Assembly: GCA_900752815.1 (NCBI GenBank)
Contig: CAADWS010000223.1
Span: 1 to 9,632 of the forward strand
Source of the DNA: Bacteroidaceae bacterium
GTDB lineage: Bacteria; Bacteroidota; Bacteroidia; Bacteroidales; Bacteroidaceae
Length of the DNA: 9,632 nucleotides
Direction: 5' to 3'
Shown here: one piece after another, positions 1 to 7,117 of the stretch
Numbering within the stretch: the first letter of the stretch is position 1
How the letters are laid out: the number at the start of each line of letters is the position of its first letter
The notes under the pieces: model-generated
What the model was told of the DNA's origin: nothing
Databases searched by the model: none
The model's input: only the letters and a program-made list of their open reading frames with translations
Made by a program: the position numbers and the translations under genes

Positions 1-7
1 AAGATAC

Positions 8-54
8 AAAAAAGCCAGCTAATTCGCAACACTTTGTGCATGAATTAGTTGGCT
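8..54 (-). terminator. Rho-independent terminator of the leu operon
   Basis: Bases 13-25 and 42-54 form a 13-bp inverted repeat with a single non-Watson-Crick position (AGCCAGCTAATTC against GAATTAGTTGGCT) around a 16-nt loop. Read on the minus strand, the stem is followed directly by six T's (bases 13-8), the classic intrinsic terminator layout. It lies about 107 nt past the leuB stop and is the only strong terminator found downstream of any leu gene, so it probably ends the whole operon transcript. On the plus strand the stem is followed only by AATTTTA, so any activity from the other side would be weaker. Confidence 0.88.
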
Positions 55-161
55 AATTTTATACTATTTAATGAATGTCCCTAATCAACGGATTTCATTT
101 ACCCCGTTCCCAGCATAGGCTTTTTGTGGAAGGAGAACGGCTCAAAATCACATTTCCAAAT

Positions 162-1223
162 TCAATGGCGCTCTATCCAGTCAACAATCCAGGCGCCTAC
201 TTCACGTGTGCCATATTCAGCCCCACCTTCTACCTGAATTTCGGGTGTACGTACATTTGCATCCAAGCTGGCATCAACAGCCTTACGCACCGAATCACCC
301 TCTGCAGTCAATCCAAAATATTCGAACAACATGGCCACCGACAGAATTTGTGCCAGCGGATTGGCTATGTTCAGGCCTGCGGCCTGCGGCCAAGAACCGT
401 GAATCGGCTCGAATACCGGAGTGCTTTCGCCTGTGGATGCCGAAGGCAACAAGCCCATCGACCCCGTAATGCAGGAGCCTTCATCCGTCAAGATATCTCC
501 AAAAGTATTTTCGGTCACCATAACATCGAAAAACTTCGGATCCTGAATCATTCGCATAGCCGCATTATCCACATACATGAAATCCGTTTCCACTTCGGGA
601 TATTGCTGGGCGACTTCCTGCGCCACCTTGCGCCACAAGCGCGAAGATGCCAGCACATTGGCCTTATCCACAACCGTCAGGTGCTTACGGCGCCGCATAG
701 CATAGGCATAGGCCACATGCAGGATTCGCTCGACCTCCTTACGTGTATAGGCATTCGTGTCGTAAGCCTCATCATCCCCCTCTTTCTTTTCTCCGAAATA
801 CATACCTCCCGTCAGTTCACGGATACAGATAAAATCTGCCCCACGCACCAGTTCGTCTTTCAAAGGCGACTTGTGAACCAGGCAGTCGAACGTCTGTACC
901 GGACGTATGTTGGCAAAGAGTCCCAATTTTTTACGCATGGCCAAAAGTCCCTGCTCCGGACGTACTTTAGCCGTCGGATCATTGTCAAACTTGGGATGCC
1001 CGACGGCCGAAAAGAGCACAGCATCGGCATCACGGCACACACGATAGGTTTCTTCGGGGAAAGGGGCACCCACAGCATCAATGGCTGCAGCACCGCATAA
1101 GGCCTCTACATAATTTACCTCATGTCCGAACTTCTTACATACGGCCGACATCACAGCCACCCCTTGCCGGGAAATCTCCGGGCCGATGCCATCACCGGCC
1201 AAAACAGCAACATTCAGTTTCAT
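162..1223 (-). CDS. leuB: 3-isopropylmalate dehydrogenase
   Basis: LeuB oxidises and decarboxylates (2R,3S)-3-isopropylmalate to 2-ketoisocaproate in the cytoplasm. With a citramalate synthase in the operon it probably also converts 3-methylmalate to 2-ketobutyrate. The 353-residue product is a normal length and covers the whole family. Visible motifs are GDGIGPEI (11-18), Arg97, Arg107 and [10 protein letters not shown] (135-144) for substrate, the catalytic Tyr142/Lys187 pair, and metal ligands Asp219, Asp243 and Asp247 ([12 protein letters not shown]). The cofactor loop reads [18 protein letters not shown] (272-289). Gln280 stands where NAD-dependent relatives such as the Thermus enzyme carry Asp278, a residue known to contact the adenosine ribose. 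The ATG at 1223 leaves only 20 nt after the upstream cimA stop, so the two are certainly co-transcribed. It is the last gene of the operon. Identity is firm; preference for NAD or NADP is open. Confidence 0.97.
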   Translation of the reverse strand: MKLNVAVLAGDGIGPEISRQGVAVMSAVCKKFGHEVNYVEALCGAAAIDAVGAPFPEETYRVCRDADAVLFSAVGHPKFDNDPTAKVRPEQGLLAMRKKLGLFANIRPVQTFDCLVHKSPLKDELVRGADFICIRELTGGMYFGEKKEGDDEAYDTNAYTRKEVERILHVAYAYAMRRRKHLTVVDKANVLASSRLWRKVAQEVAQQYPEVETDFMYVDNAAMRMIQDPKFFDVMVTENTFGDILTDEGSCITGSMGLLPSASTGESTPVFEPIHGSWPQAAGLNIANPLAQILSVAMLFEYFGLTAEGDSVRKAVDASLDANVRTPEIQVEGGAEYGTREVGAWIVDWIERH

Positions 1224-1243
1224 GTCCTTGTATTTTTCAGTAT

Positions 1244-2791
1244 TTATTCTTCTTCATTTATGGTCGCAGCCGTTTCGTACTGCTCTTCTATGAGATTGAG
1301 CATCTTCATGGTCGCCTTGATTGCGGCATCCGTCTGGTCGGCATCCAGTCCTCTCGTACGGAAAACTTTTCCGTTGAAATCCCAGGTAATGACAGTCTGA
1401 ACAAAAGCGTCGGTACGCCCTCCCGGAGGTATGGTGACATAGTATCCCGTCAACATGGGGAACTCCCGTCCCAGCCGCTCCTTGTATATTTTGCGAAGGC
1501 CTCTCATAAAAGCATCATACTGTCCGTCCCCGCTGGCATTGGCTTCATACGCCTGCTCACCGATAGTGATTTTCAATGAAGCCGCCGGCTTCAAGCCATA
1601 AGCGGTACTCACGAAATAGCTTACCAGTTTCACCCGCGAATTGGGAGCATCGTGTTTCAATACGTCCGACACAATAAAGGGTAAGTCGTCCTGCGTCACC
1701 AGTTCCTTCTTGTCGCCCAGCTCGATGATGCGCTGCGTTACCTTTCTCGTCTGCTCCGGCGTAAGTTCCAGGCCATAGGCTTCCAGATTCTTCAAAATAT
1801 TAGCCTTCCCGCTGTTCTTACCCAAGGCATACTCACGCTGCCGCCCAAAACGTTCGGGAAGCAGAGCATTGCAATACAGATTCGACTTGTTGTCACCGTC
1901 AGCATGCACACCTGCCACCTGAGTAAACACATTCTCGCCGACAATCGGCTTGTTGGAAGGCACAGCCACACCGCTATAACTTTCCACCATACGGCTCGTT
2001 TCAAACAACTTGCTTTCGTCTATTTCGGTAGCGATATGGAAATGGTCCTTCAGGATAGCCTGCACACTGGCCAGCGGAGCGTTACCCGCCCGTTCTCCCA
2101 AGCCATTGACTGCCGTATGGATGCCCTGGCACCCACTCAAAACGGCTGCCGAAACATTGGCTATAGCCAGGTCGTAATCATTGTGAGCATGAAAATCGAA
2201 ATGCAACTGAGGATAGCGTTTCCGCATTTTCCTGAAATAACCTACTGCATCCAACGGGTTCAATACTCCCAGCGTATCCGGCAGCATAAACCGCCTGACA
2301 GAAGTATCCTTCAATGCATCCACCAGTTGAAAAACATAATCAGGCTCCTGCATTCCATTCGACCAGTCTTCCAGATATACATTGACACCAACACCCTGCT
2401 TGTCGGCATACTCCACATCACGGAGGATGTCCGCCAAATGTTCTTCGGGGGTTTTCTTCAGTTGAAGCTCGCAGTGGCGGCGGGAGCCTTTACAGAGCAG
2501 ATTGATCATGCGTCCCCCACAGGAAGTAATCCAGTCAATGGAAGCATGCTGGTCCACAAAGCCCAGCACCTCCACCCGGTGAAGCCAGTCATGCTTGGCA
2601 GCCCAGGCGCAAATGTCGGCCACAGCTTTCTTCTCGCCCTCCGATACACGTGCCGACGCCACCTCTATGCGGTCCACCCTCAAAGTCCGCAACAGCTGTT
2701 TGGCAATCAACAGTTTTTCATGCGGCATAAAGGATACGCCACTGGTCTGCTCGCCGTCACGGAGCGTCGTGTCCATTATCTCTATTCTCAT
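1244..2791 (-). CDS. cimA: (R)-citramalate synthase (2-isopropylmalate synthase family)
   Basis: This predicted synthase condenses pyruvate and acetyl-CoA to (R)-citramalate, the first step of threonine-independent isoleucine synthesis. Order: catalytic HMGL-like TIM barrel (about 1-270), linker, C-terminal LeuA-type allosteric domain (about 385-505). DTTLRDGEQ (7-15) supplies Arg11/Asp12 and FHAHND (200-205) the metal histidines, with NGLGERAGN at 229-237. Compared from memory with the characterised Leptospira interrogans enzyme, the three pyruvate-pocket residues Leu81, Leu104 and Tyr144 match Leu76 (VLGFVD), Leu99 (NLLCKGS) and Tyr139 ([10 protein letters not shown]). The isoleucine-pocket residues also match (Tyr425, Leu447, Tyr450, Ile454, Val464). 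A true 2-isopropylmalate synthase has His in place of Leu99, as LeuA in this operon does. I chose the ATG at 2791 (515 residues); the frame extends three codons to a TTG at 2800. The gap to leuD is 65 nt. The generic label would be leuA-like; activity is inferred, not shown. Confidence 0.85.
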   Translation of the reverse strand: MRIEIMDTTLRDGEQTSGVSFMPHEKLLIAKQLLRTLRVDRIEVASARVSEGEKKAVADICAWAAKHDWLHRVEVLGFVDQHASIDWITSCGGRMINLLCKGSRRHCELQLKKTPEEHLADILRDVEYADKQGVGVNVYLEDWSNGMQEPDYVFQLVDALKDTSVRRFMLPDTLGVLNPLDAVGYFRKMRKRYPQLHFDFHAHNDYDLAIANVSAAVLSGCQGIHTAVNGLGERAGNAPLASVQAILKDHFHIATEIDESKLFETSRMVESYSGVAVPSNKPIVGENVFTQVAGVHADGDNKSNLYCNALLPERFGRQREYALGKNSGKANILKNLEAYGLELTPEQTRKVTQRIIELGDKKELVTQDDLPFIVSDVLKHDAPNSRVKLVSYFVSTAYGLKPAASLKITIGEQAYEANASGDGQYDAFMRGLRKIYKERLGREFPMLTGYYVTIPPGGRTDAFVQTVITWDFNGKVFRTRGLDADQTDAAIKATMKMLNLIEEQYETAATINEEE

Positions 2792-2856
2792 AAGTGTCAA
2801 AGAGTCGCTAACGACATGTGATTGTTATCATGTTTTCTGCGTAAAAAGCACCGGCT

Positions 2857-3447
2857 TCATGCCTTTTGTGCCACTTCCCACGCTTCTATCTTGTCCTTGT
2901 TCTCAAGAAGGAAATCGATATCATCGAGAGCATTCATCAAACAATATTTTTTATATCCGTTGATTTCAAAATGCTCACTCTTGCCCGTTGCTTCATTGGT
3001 AATGGTCTGTTCCGGCAAATTGACCGTCACCATCATCTTCGGGTCCTGCCTGATGCTGTTGAAAAGTTCCGCAAGGAAACTCTCGCTGACCACCACCGGA
3101 AGCACAAAGTTATTCAGTTCATTCTGCTTGTGTATGTCTGCAAAGAAACTGCTTACTACAACCCGGAAACCATAACCGGCAATGGCCCAAGCCGCATGTT
3201 CACGACTGGAACCGCAGCCGAAATTTTTCCCTGCCACCAGAACTTCTCCCGAATAAGTAGGATCGTTCAATACAAAATCCTTGGGAGTGCCATCGGCCTC
3301 ATAACGCCAATCGCGAAAGAGATTGTCACCAAATCCTTTTTTATCCGTGGCTTTCAGGAATCGCGCAGGAATAATCTGGTCGGTGTCGACGTTTTCCAGG
3401 GGAAGAGGCACACAAGTACTCTTGATTATATCAAATTTCTGTTTCAT
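2857..3447 (-). CDS. leuD: 3-isopropylmalate dehydratase, small subunit
   Basis: LeuD is the swivelling small subunit of isopropylmalate isomerase. With LeuC it interconverts 2- and 3-isopropylmalate, and probably citramalate and 3-methylmalate, in the cytoplasm. The 196-residue product matches the usual size (about 200). Family signatures are ENVDTDQIIPARF (18-30), the segment that begins the aconitase swivel fold, and NFGCGSSREHA (75-85), the substrate-binding loop. It follows leuC on the same strand after a 108-nt gap, which is long for this operon, and precedes cimA by 65 nt. The ATG at 3447 is preceded by an A-rich stretch (caaacaaaaagaacg), typical of Bacteroides, rather than a Shine-Dalgarno site. 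Its start codon overlaps the stop of a 28-codon ORF in the gap (ATGA), listed separately. Confidence 0.97.
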   Translation of the reverse strand: MKQKFDIIKSTCVPLPLENVDTDQIIPARFLKATDKKGFGDNLFRDWRYEADGTPKDFVLNDPTYSGEVLVAGKNFGCGSSREHAAWAIAGYGFRVVVSSFFADIHKQNELNNFVLPVVVSESFLAELFNSIRQDPKMMVTVNLPEQTITNEATGKSEHFEINGYKKYCLMNALDDIDFLLENKDKIEAWEVAQKA

Positions 3448-3530
3448 CGTTCTTTTTGTTTGCTAAATTTTCTTTCAGATACCAACTGAAAAATGATGCA
3501 GGCATCCATGACGGAACCAACCGCAACCAT
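3444..3530 (-). CDS. Possible 28-residue small ORF between leuC and leuD
   Basis: The leuC-leuD gap contains an ATG at 3530 opening a 28-codon frame whose TGA overlaps the leuD ATG as ATGA, a layout often used for translational coupling. The peptide begins MVAVGSVMDACIIFQLVSER and ends in a basic stretch (KFSKQKER). I see no Shine-Dalgarno site and recognise no family. A frame this short can be open by chance, so the overlap is the only positive evidence. If it is translated, its likely value would be delivering ribosomes to leuD. Confidence 0.15.
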   Translation of the reverse strand: MVAVGSVMDACIIFQLVSERKFSKQKER

Positions 3531-3555
3531 TCGAAGAACTCTTCTCCGCAACTGG

Positions 3556-4932
3556 TTACAGCAGTTCGCGCGGATCTGTGATTACTCCGGTTACAGCAGC
3601 CGCTGCAGCCATCAACGGACTGGCCAGACAGGTACGTGCACCCGGCCCCTGTCTTCCTTCAAAATTCCGGTTAGAGGTAGAGACGCTCAACTTTCCTGCC
3701 GGAATCTTATCATCATTCATCGCCAGACACGCAGAGCATCCCGGCTGCCGGATTTCGAAACCTGCTTCCTCCAGCACACGATCCAGTCCTTCCTCTCGTA
3801 TTTGTTCCAGGACCTTCCATGAACCGGGCACCAGCCATGCCGTTACATGCTCAGCCTTCTGCCGTCCTTTGGCTATGGACGCAAAAGCCCGGAAGTCTTC
3901 AATCCGTCCGTTCGTACAAGCTCCAAGGAAGACGTAGTCCACTTTCTTTCCCGTCATTTTCTCACCTGCGGCAAACTGCATATAGTCCAGAGCCTTCACA
4001 TCCGATGCATTCGCTGGCTCAGGAATCTGCTGAGAAATGCCGATTCCCATACCGGGATTCGTTCCGTACGTAATCATCGGCTCAATATCGGCAGCATCAA
4101 AGTTCACTTCCTTGTCAAACACCGCATCTTCACCGCTCTTCAGCGTCCGCCAATAGGCAACCGCCTTGTCCCAGTCTTCTCCCTTCGGAGCATAAGGGCG
4201 TCCTTTGATATATTCAAAAGTGACCTCATCCGGGGCTATAAACCCTCCGCGGGCTCCCATTTCAATCGAAAGGTTACAAAGTGTCAACCGGCCTTCCATC
4301 GTCAGATTCCGAACCGTATCACCGGCATACTCCACAAAATAACCCGTAGCGCCACTCGTCGTGATTTTACTCATGATATACAGAGCAACATCCTTTGCAG
4401 TAACTCCTTTTCCCAACTGACCGTTGATGTTGATACGCATGGATTTCGGTTTGGCCTGGAGAATACATTGGGATGCCAACACCATTTCCACCTCAGAAGT
4501 ACCGATGCCGAATGCAACAGCACCCATCGCACCGTGAGTGGAAGTATGCGAGTCGCCGCAAACAATGGTCATTCCCGGCAGGGAAAGCCCCTGTTCCGGT
4601 CCCACTACATGAATCACGCCGTTATTCGGATGCGACATGCCAAAATGAGTCAAGCCAAACTCTTCCGCATTACGGGCCAGCGTGTCCACCTGCTTCCGGG
4701 ACACCGGGTCCTCTATGGGCTTATCCTGATCATGCGTAGGAGTATTGTGGTCGGGCATGCAGAAAATCTGTTTCGGCCGCAGACATTTCAAACCACGCGC
4801 ACGCATTCCGTCGAAAGCCTGCGGACTGGTCACTTCATGACAGTAAAGCCGGTCTATATATAATTGCGTCGGCCCTTCCTCAACTTTCTGCACCACATGT
4901 TTATCCCATATCTTGTCAAAAAGTGTATTCAT
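3556..4932 (-). CDS. leuC: 3-isopropylmalate dehydratase, large subunit
   Basis: LeuC is the aconitase-family large subunit of isopropylmalate isomerase and carries a [4Fe-4S] cluster. It forms the active enzyme with LeuD and handles 2-isopropylmalate and, by inference here, citramalate. The 458-residue product has the three cluster cysteines Cys339 (GACTNGR) and Cys399/Cys402 (PGCSAC), with the same 60-and-3 spacing as E. coli LeuC (347, 407, 410). Other family motifs are MPDHNTPT near residue 59, [11 protein letters not shown], and the C-terminal NRNFEGRQG and [12 protein letters not shown] chose the ATG at 4932 because it gives the family-typical N-terminus [14 protein letters not shown]. 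An in-frame ATG at 4962 would add ten non-conserved residues and directly abuts the stop of an upstream small ORF. leuD follows after 108 nt. Confidence 0.97.
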   Translation of the reverse strand: MNTLFDKIWDKHVVQKVEEGPTQLYIDRLYCHEVTSPQAFDGMRARGLKCLRPKQIFCMPDHNTPTHDQDKPIEDPVSRKQVDTLARNAEEFGLTHFGMSHPNNGVIHVVGPEQGLSLPGMTIVCGDSHTSTHGAMGAVAFGIGTSEVEMVLASQCILQAKPKSMRININGQLGKGVTAKDVALYIMSKITTSGATGYFVEYAGDTVRNLTMEGRLTLCNLSIEMGARGGFIAPDEVTFEYIKGRPYAPKGEDWDKAVAYWRTLKSGEDAVFDKEVNFDAADIEPMITYGTNPGMGIGISQQIPEPANASDVKALDYMQFAAGEKMTGKKVDYVFLGACTNGRIEDFRAFASIAKGRQKAEHVTAWLVPGSWKVLEQIREEGLDRVLEEAGFEIRQPGCSACLAMNDDKIPAGKLSVSTSNRNFEGRQGPGARTCLASPLMAAAAAVTGVITDPRELL

Positions 4933-4962
4933 AATTTTAGATGTATTTTGAGTATTCAACAT

Positions 4963-5130
4963 TCAATATTCCCGTTCGGCCTCCATCAGCCCATGCCGCC
5001 GGAACCGCTTATTATTCCTTGGCTTCTTTCGCCATTCACTTATGCTGAAACCTATGATTCCGGGTAGCGTAACTTCGGGTAGCGAAAACATTCTCTGCAA
5101 ATCCCGTACTACGGCAAAAAACGACTGCAT
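4963..5130 (-). CDS. Possible 55-residue small ORF between the membrane protein and leuC
   Basis: This frame fills almost the whole space between the 96-residue membrane protein and leuC. Its ATG at 5130 shares one base with the upstream TGA (TGATG), a common coupling arrangement. Its TGA at 4965-4963 is followed at once by the alternative leuC ATG at 4962. The peptide begins MQSFFAVVRDLQRM, continues through SLPEVTLPGIIGF, and turns strongly basic (WRKKPRNNKRFRRH) before an acidic end. I recognise no family, signal peptide or membrane segment. Codons such as AGA, AGG and several CGG are not those favoured by neighbouring genes, which argues against a well-expressed protein. It may be a coupled small protein, a passive ribosome bridge to leuC, or a chance frame. 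Confidence 0.3.
   Translation of the reverse strand: MQSFFAVVRDLQRMFSLPEVTLPGIIGFSISEWRKKPRNNKRFRRHGLMEAEREY
5061..5084. repeat. Short direct repeat CGGGTAGCG
   Basis: The 9-mer CGGGTAGCG occurs at 5061-5069 and again at 5076-5084, a 15-nt period. The period is a multiple of three, so within the minus-strand small ORF it encodes the imperfect repeat SLPEV-TLPGI. Its role is unknown. Confidence 0.5.
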
Positions 5131-5420
5131 CATGCCATCAGCAACAGAATAAAATCACCGACAGTCAGCAATACGCCCAGGACAGCAAGCACTATTGCCG
5201 GCAATTCATAACAGCGCCGGTACAATTCAAGACTGCCGAAAAAAATCAATGCCGGTATCACCCACAAAAGATTGGTAAGCAGGTACAGCAAAAAGTTTAC
5301 GATGCCGATGTCACTCGTTCCGAATGGATGAAAATCGCCGAAAAGAAACAGCGGGCAGACAATCAGCGGCAGCAAATTGATACCTGCCAGCGCTAACAGC
5401 CATTTAGGAAAGTCACTCAT
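5130..5420 (-). CDS. Small integral membrane protein of unknown function in the leu operon
   Basis: I do not recognise a family. The 96-residue product is strongly hydrophobic with three likely membrane spans: about 7-27 (WLLALAGINLLPLIVCPLFLF), 39-64 (rich in Leu, with Pro56) and 74-95. They are separated by a short polar loop at 28-38 (GDFHPFGTSD) and a charged turn at 65-72 (ELYRRCYE). There is no cleavable signal peptide; span 1 starts right after a short polar N-terminus. The ATG at 5420 is preceded by an A/G-rich stretch (agatagagata), plausible for Bacteroides initiation. It lies 73 nt past leuA, just after a GC-rich hairpin, and its stop overlaps the next small ORF. Position suggests a branched-chain amino acid link such as transport or membrane sensing, but that rests on context alone. 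Confidence 0.75.
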   Translation of the reverse strand: MSDFPKWLLALAGINLLPLIVCPLFLFGDFHPFGTSDIGIVNFLLYLLTNLLWVIPALIFFGSLELYRRCYELPAIVLAVLGVLLTVGDFILLLMA

Positions 5421-5438
5421 TATCTCTATCTGTTATAC

Positions 5439-5484
5439 AGCGCCCGGCTCAGCCCATCTCATCAGGCAGACGGAGCCGGGCGCT
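5439..5484 (-). other. GC-rich 12-bp hairpin in the leuA-membrane protein gap
   Basis: AGCGCCCGGCTC (5439-5450) and GAGCCGGGCGCT (5473-5484) are perfect inverted repeats around a 22-nt loop. In the operon RNA the hairpin begins 9 nt after the leuA stop and ends 18 nt before the ATG of the membrane protein. No T-run follows in either direction (minus strand continues GTATAACAG), so it is not a standard terminator. A 3' stabiliser for the leuA part of the message, a processing site or a pause element are all possible. Confidence 0.7.
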
Positions 5485-5493
5485 CCACCTATT

Positions 5494-6990
5494 TTATCTC
5501 TTGAACTTATTGATGCAGTCGATATACGCTTCTACACTGGCTGCGATGATATCCGTATTGGCACCAAAGCCATAGTAAAGCGAGCCGTCATATTCCACCT
5601 GCATATGCACCTTGCCGACATCATCAGAACCGCGGTTGATGGCCTGAATCGTAAATTCCTTCAGTGTCATCTTCCGGCGGATTATCAGTTTGACGGCATT
5701 GATGGCCGCATCGACGGGACCGTTACCTTCGGCCGCCGCATTGAATTTCTCACCACCGATGTCGAGAATAAGAGCTGCCACCGGACGCACACCATGCCCA
5801 CTTGTCACTTGCAGATAGTCCAACTTGATGAAGTCTGAACTGGTGCGGTCAGCCCCTGCAAGCACAAGGATATCGTCGTCAGTAACTTCCTTCTTCTTGT
5901 CCGCCAGACGCAAGAAACGCTCATAGATATCGTCGAGCTTTTCATCATCAACATCGACGCCCAATACTTCCAACCGGTGCTTCAACGCGGCATGTCCCGA
6001 GCGGGCCGTCAGAATGATGGCATTGTCGTCAATGCCCACATCCTTGGGGTTGATAATCTCATAAGTTTCCACATTCTTGAGCACTCCGTCCTGATGGATA
6101 CCGGATGAATGTGCAAAGGCATTACGCCCCACAATAGCCTTGTTGGCCTGCACCGGCATGTTCATCAGCGAACTTACCATACGGCTGATACCGGCAATCT
6201 TCTGGGTGTTGATATTGGTGGAGATGTTCAAATCGTGGTGACACTTCAATATCATGGCTATTTCCTCGCAACTGGTATTTCCGGCCCGTTCTCCGATACC
6301 GTTGATGGTCACTTCCACCTGACGGGCACCGTTGAGCACACCTTCCAGCGTGCAGGCGGTAGCCATGCCCAGGTCGTTATGACAATGTGTGGAAAGAATG
6401 GCATTGTGCACACCGTCGACATGTTCCATCAGATACTTTATCTTTTCGCCATACTCGCGTGGAAGGCAATAGCCCGTCGTGTCGGGGATGTTGACAACCG
6501 TGGCCCCCGCCTTAATGACGGCCTCAACCACACGCGCCAGATATTCATTGTCCGTACGTCCGGCGTCCTCGGCATAAAATTCCACATCCTCAACGTAGCG
6601 CTTGGCATATTTCACGGCAGCCACGGCTCTTTCAATGATTTCCTCGCGCGTGGAATTAAACTTATAGCGGATATGACTGTCGCTGGTTCCGATGCCGGTA
6701 TGTATACGCTTGTGCTTGGCATACTGCAATGCTTCGGCCGCACAGTCAATATCTTTCTGAACGGCACGGGTCAAGGCACAAATAGTAGGCCACGTAACAG
6801 CCTTGGATATTTCTATCACCGAATTGAAATCACCCGGACTCGAAATCGGGAACCCGGCTTCAATCACATCCACGCCCAAAGCCTCCAGCTGACGGGCTAC
6901 CTGAATTTTCTCCACCGTATTCAACTGGCACCCCGGCACCTGTTCGCCATCGCGCAATGTAGTATCAAAAATATACAGTCTATCGCTCAT
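5494..6990 (-). CDS. leuA: 2-isopropylmalate synthase
   Basis: LeuA condenses 2-ketoisovalerate with acetyl-CoA, the committed and leucine-inhibited step of leucine synthesis. The 498-residue product has the catalytic TIM barrel (about 4-270), a linker, and a C-terminal allosteric domain (about 365-495). The catalytic acid region [10 protein letters not shown] is at 8-17. The expected metal ligands Asp14, His202, His204 (STHCHNDLG) and Asn238 (NGIGERAGN) fall at the same numbers as in E. coli Leu[11 protein letters not shown], later in the chain, is another family signature. His97 (RIHTGIGTS), which distinguishes this family from citramalate synthases, is present. Tyr139 (EFYAEDAGR) replaces the Ser of the E. 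coli enzyme. It is the first full gene of the operon, with a ~90-nt leader from the predicted promoter. The ATG at 6990 gives [15 protein letters not shown], the normal family start. Confidence 0.96.
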   Translation of the reverse strand: MSDRLYIFDTTLRDGEQVPGCQLNTVEKIQVARQLEALGVDVIEAGFPISSPGDFNSVIEISKAVTWPTICALTRAVQKDIDCAAEALQYAKHKRIHTGIGTSDSHIRYKFNSTREEIIERAVAAVKYAKRYVEDVEFYAEDAGRTDNEYLARVVEAVIKAGATVVNIPDTTGYCLPREYGEKIKYLMEHVDGVHNAILSTHCHNDLGMATACTLEGVLNGARQVEVTINGIGERAGNTSCEEIAMILKCHHDLNISTNINTQKIAGISRMVSSLMNMPVQANKAIVGRNAFAHSSGIHQDGVLKNVETYEIINPKDVGIDDNAIILTARSGHAALKHRLEVLGVDVDDEKLDDIYERFLRLADKKKEVTDDDILVLAGADRTSSDFIKLDYLQVTSGHGVRPVAALILDIGGEKFNAAAEGNGPVDAAINAVKLIIRRKMTLKEFTIQAINRGSDDVGKVHMQVEYDGSLYYGFGANTDIIAASVEAYIDCINKFKR

Positions 6991-7014
6991 AATGCATTTA
7001 ATAGTATTCTGTTT

Positions 7015-7077
7015 TTAGATTAAGCCTATATAAGAAAGCGGAAACACACGCCAGAGCACCGTTTTCTTGAGATTCAT
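7015..7077 (-). CDS. Candidate leu-operon leader peptide (20 residues)
   Basis: The short ORF reads MNLKKTVLWRVFPLSYIGLI and stops 24 nt before the leuA ATG. Eight of its 20 residues are Leu, Val or Ile, the composition expected of a leader sensing branched-chain amino acid supply. It spans an imperfect 10-bp hairpin in the leader RNA (bases 7032-7041 with 7059-7068). Against it, the predicted transcription start lies only about 4 nt upstream of its ATG, so translation would be nearly leaderless. No U-tract terminator follows, and the branched codons are dispersed rather than in a run. It may be chance. Confidence 0.3.
   Translation of the reverse strand: MNLKKTVLWRVFPLSYIGLI
7032..7068 (-). 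other. Imperfect hairpin in the leu leader RNA
   Basis: In the minus-strand RNA, AAGAAAACGG pairs with CCGCTTTCTT over ten positions with one A-C mismatch, leaving a 17-nt loop. It lies inside the leader-peptide frame, about 40 nt before leuA. The following bases (ATATAGG) are not a U-tract, so it is not an intrinsic terminator as it stands. Confidence 0.45.
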
Positions 7078-7085
7078 TATTCTGA

Positions 7086-7117
7086 CAAAGATAAATAAAT
7101 CCATACAAAAGAACAAT
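7086..7117 (-). promoter_or_regulatory. Predicted Bacteroides-type promoter of the leu operon
   Basis: On the minus strand TATCTTTG (bases 7093-7086) is a perfect match to the Bacteroidetes -7 box TAnnTTTG. A weaker -33 element ATTG (bases 7117-7114) lies 20 nt upstream, which is the normal spacing for this sigma-ABfr promoter type. The predicted transcription start is near 7081, giving a leader of about 90 nt before leuA. It is the only such box on this strand found in the intergenic region. Confidence 0.75.

Noticed and set aside
104..140. Six-bp inverted repeat CCGTTC/GAACGG in the leuB 3' region
   Set aside because: Short arms with a long loop and no U-tract; the terminator at 8-54 explains transcript ending.
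75..1100. Long open frames on the plus strand opposite leuB, cimA, leuC and leuA
   Set aside because: They lie antisense to genes with unmistakable family motifs, and their translations show no recognisable domain. They are shadows of GC-biased coding sequence.
2792..2800. TTG start for cimA three codons upstream
   Set aside because: The ATG at 2791 is adjacent, a better start codon, and gives the normal family N-terminus. No initiation signal favours the TTG.
2801..2856. Small inverted repeat ACATG/CATGT in the leuD-cimA gap
   Set aside because: Five-bp arms around a ten-nt loop are expected by chance; no promoter box was found there.
4933..4962. Upstream ATG for leuC adding ten residues
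   Set aside because: The added residues are not family-like; [14 protein letters not shown] from the ATG at 4932 is the standard LeuC start. It is kept only as a possible coupling site.
6991..7085. Classical terminator-type attenuator before leuA
   Set aside because: The leader hairpin has no following U-tract and no competing antiterminator stem was seen, so only a leader-peptide candidate is reported.
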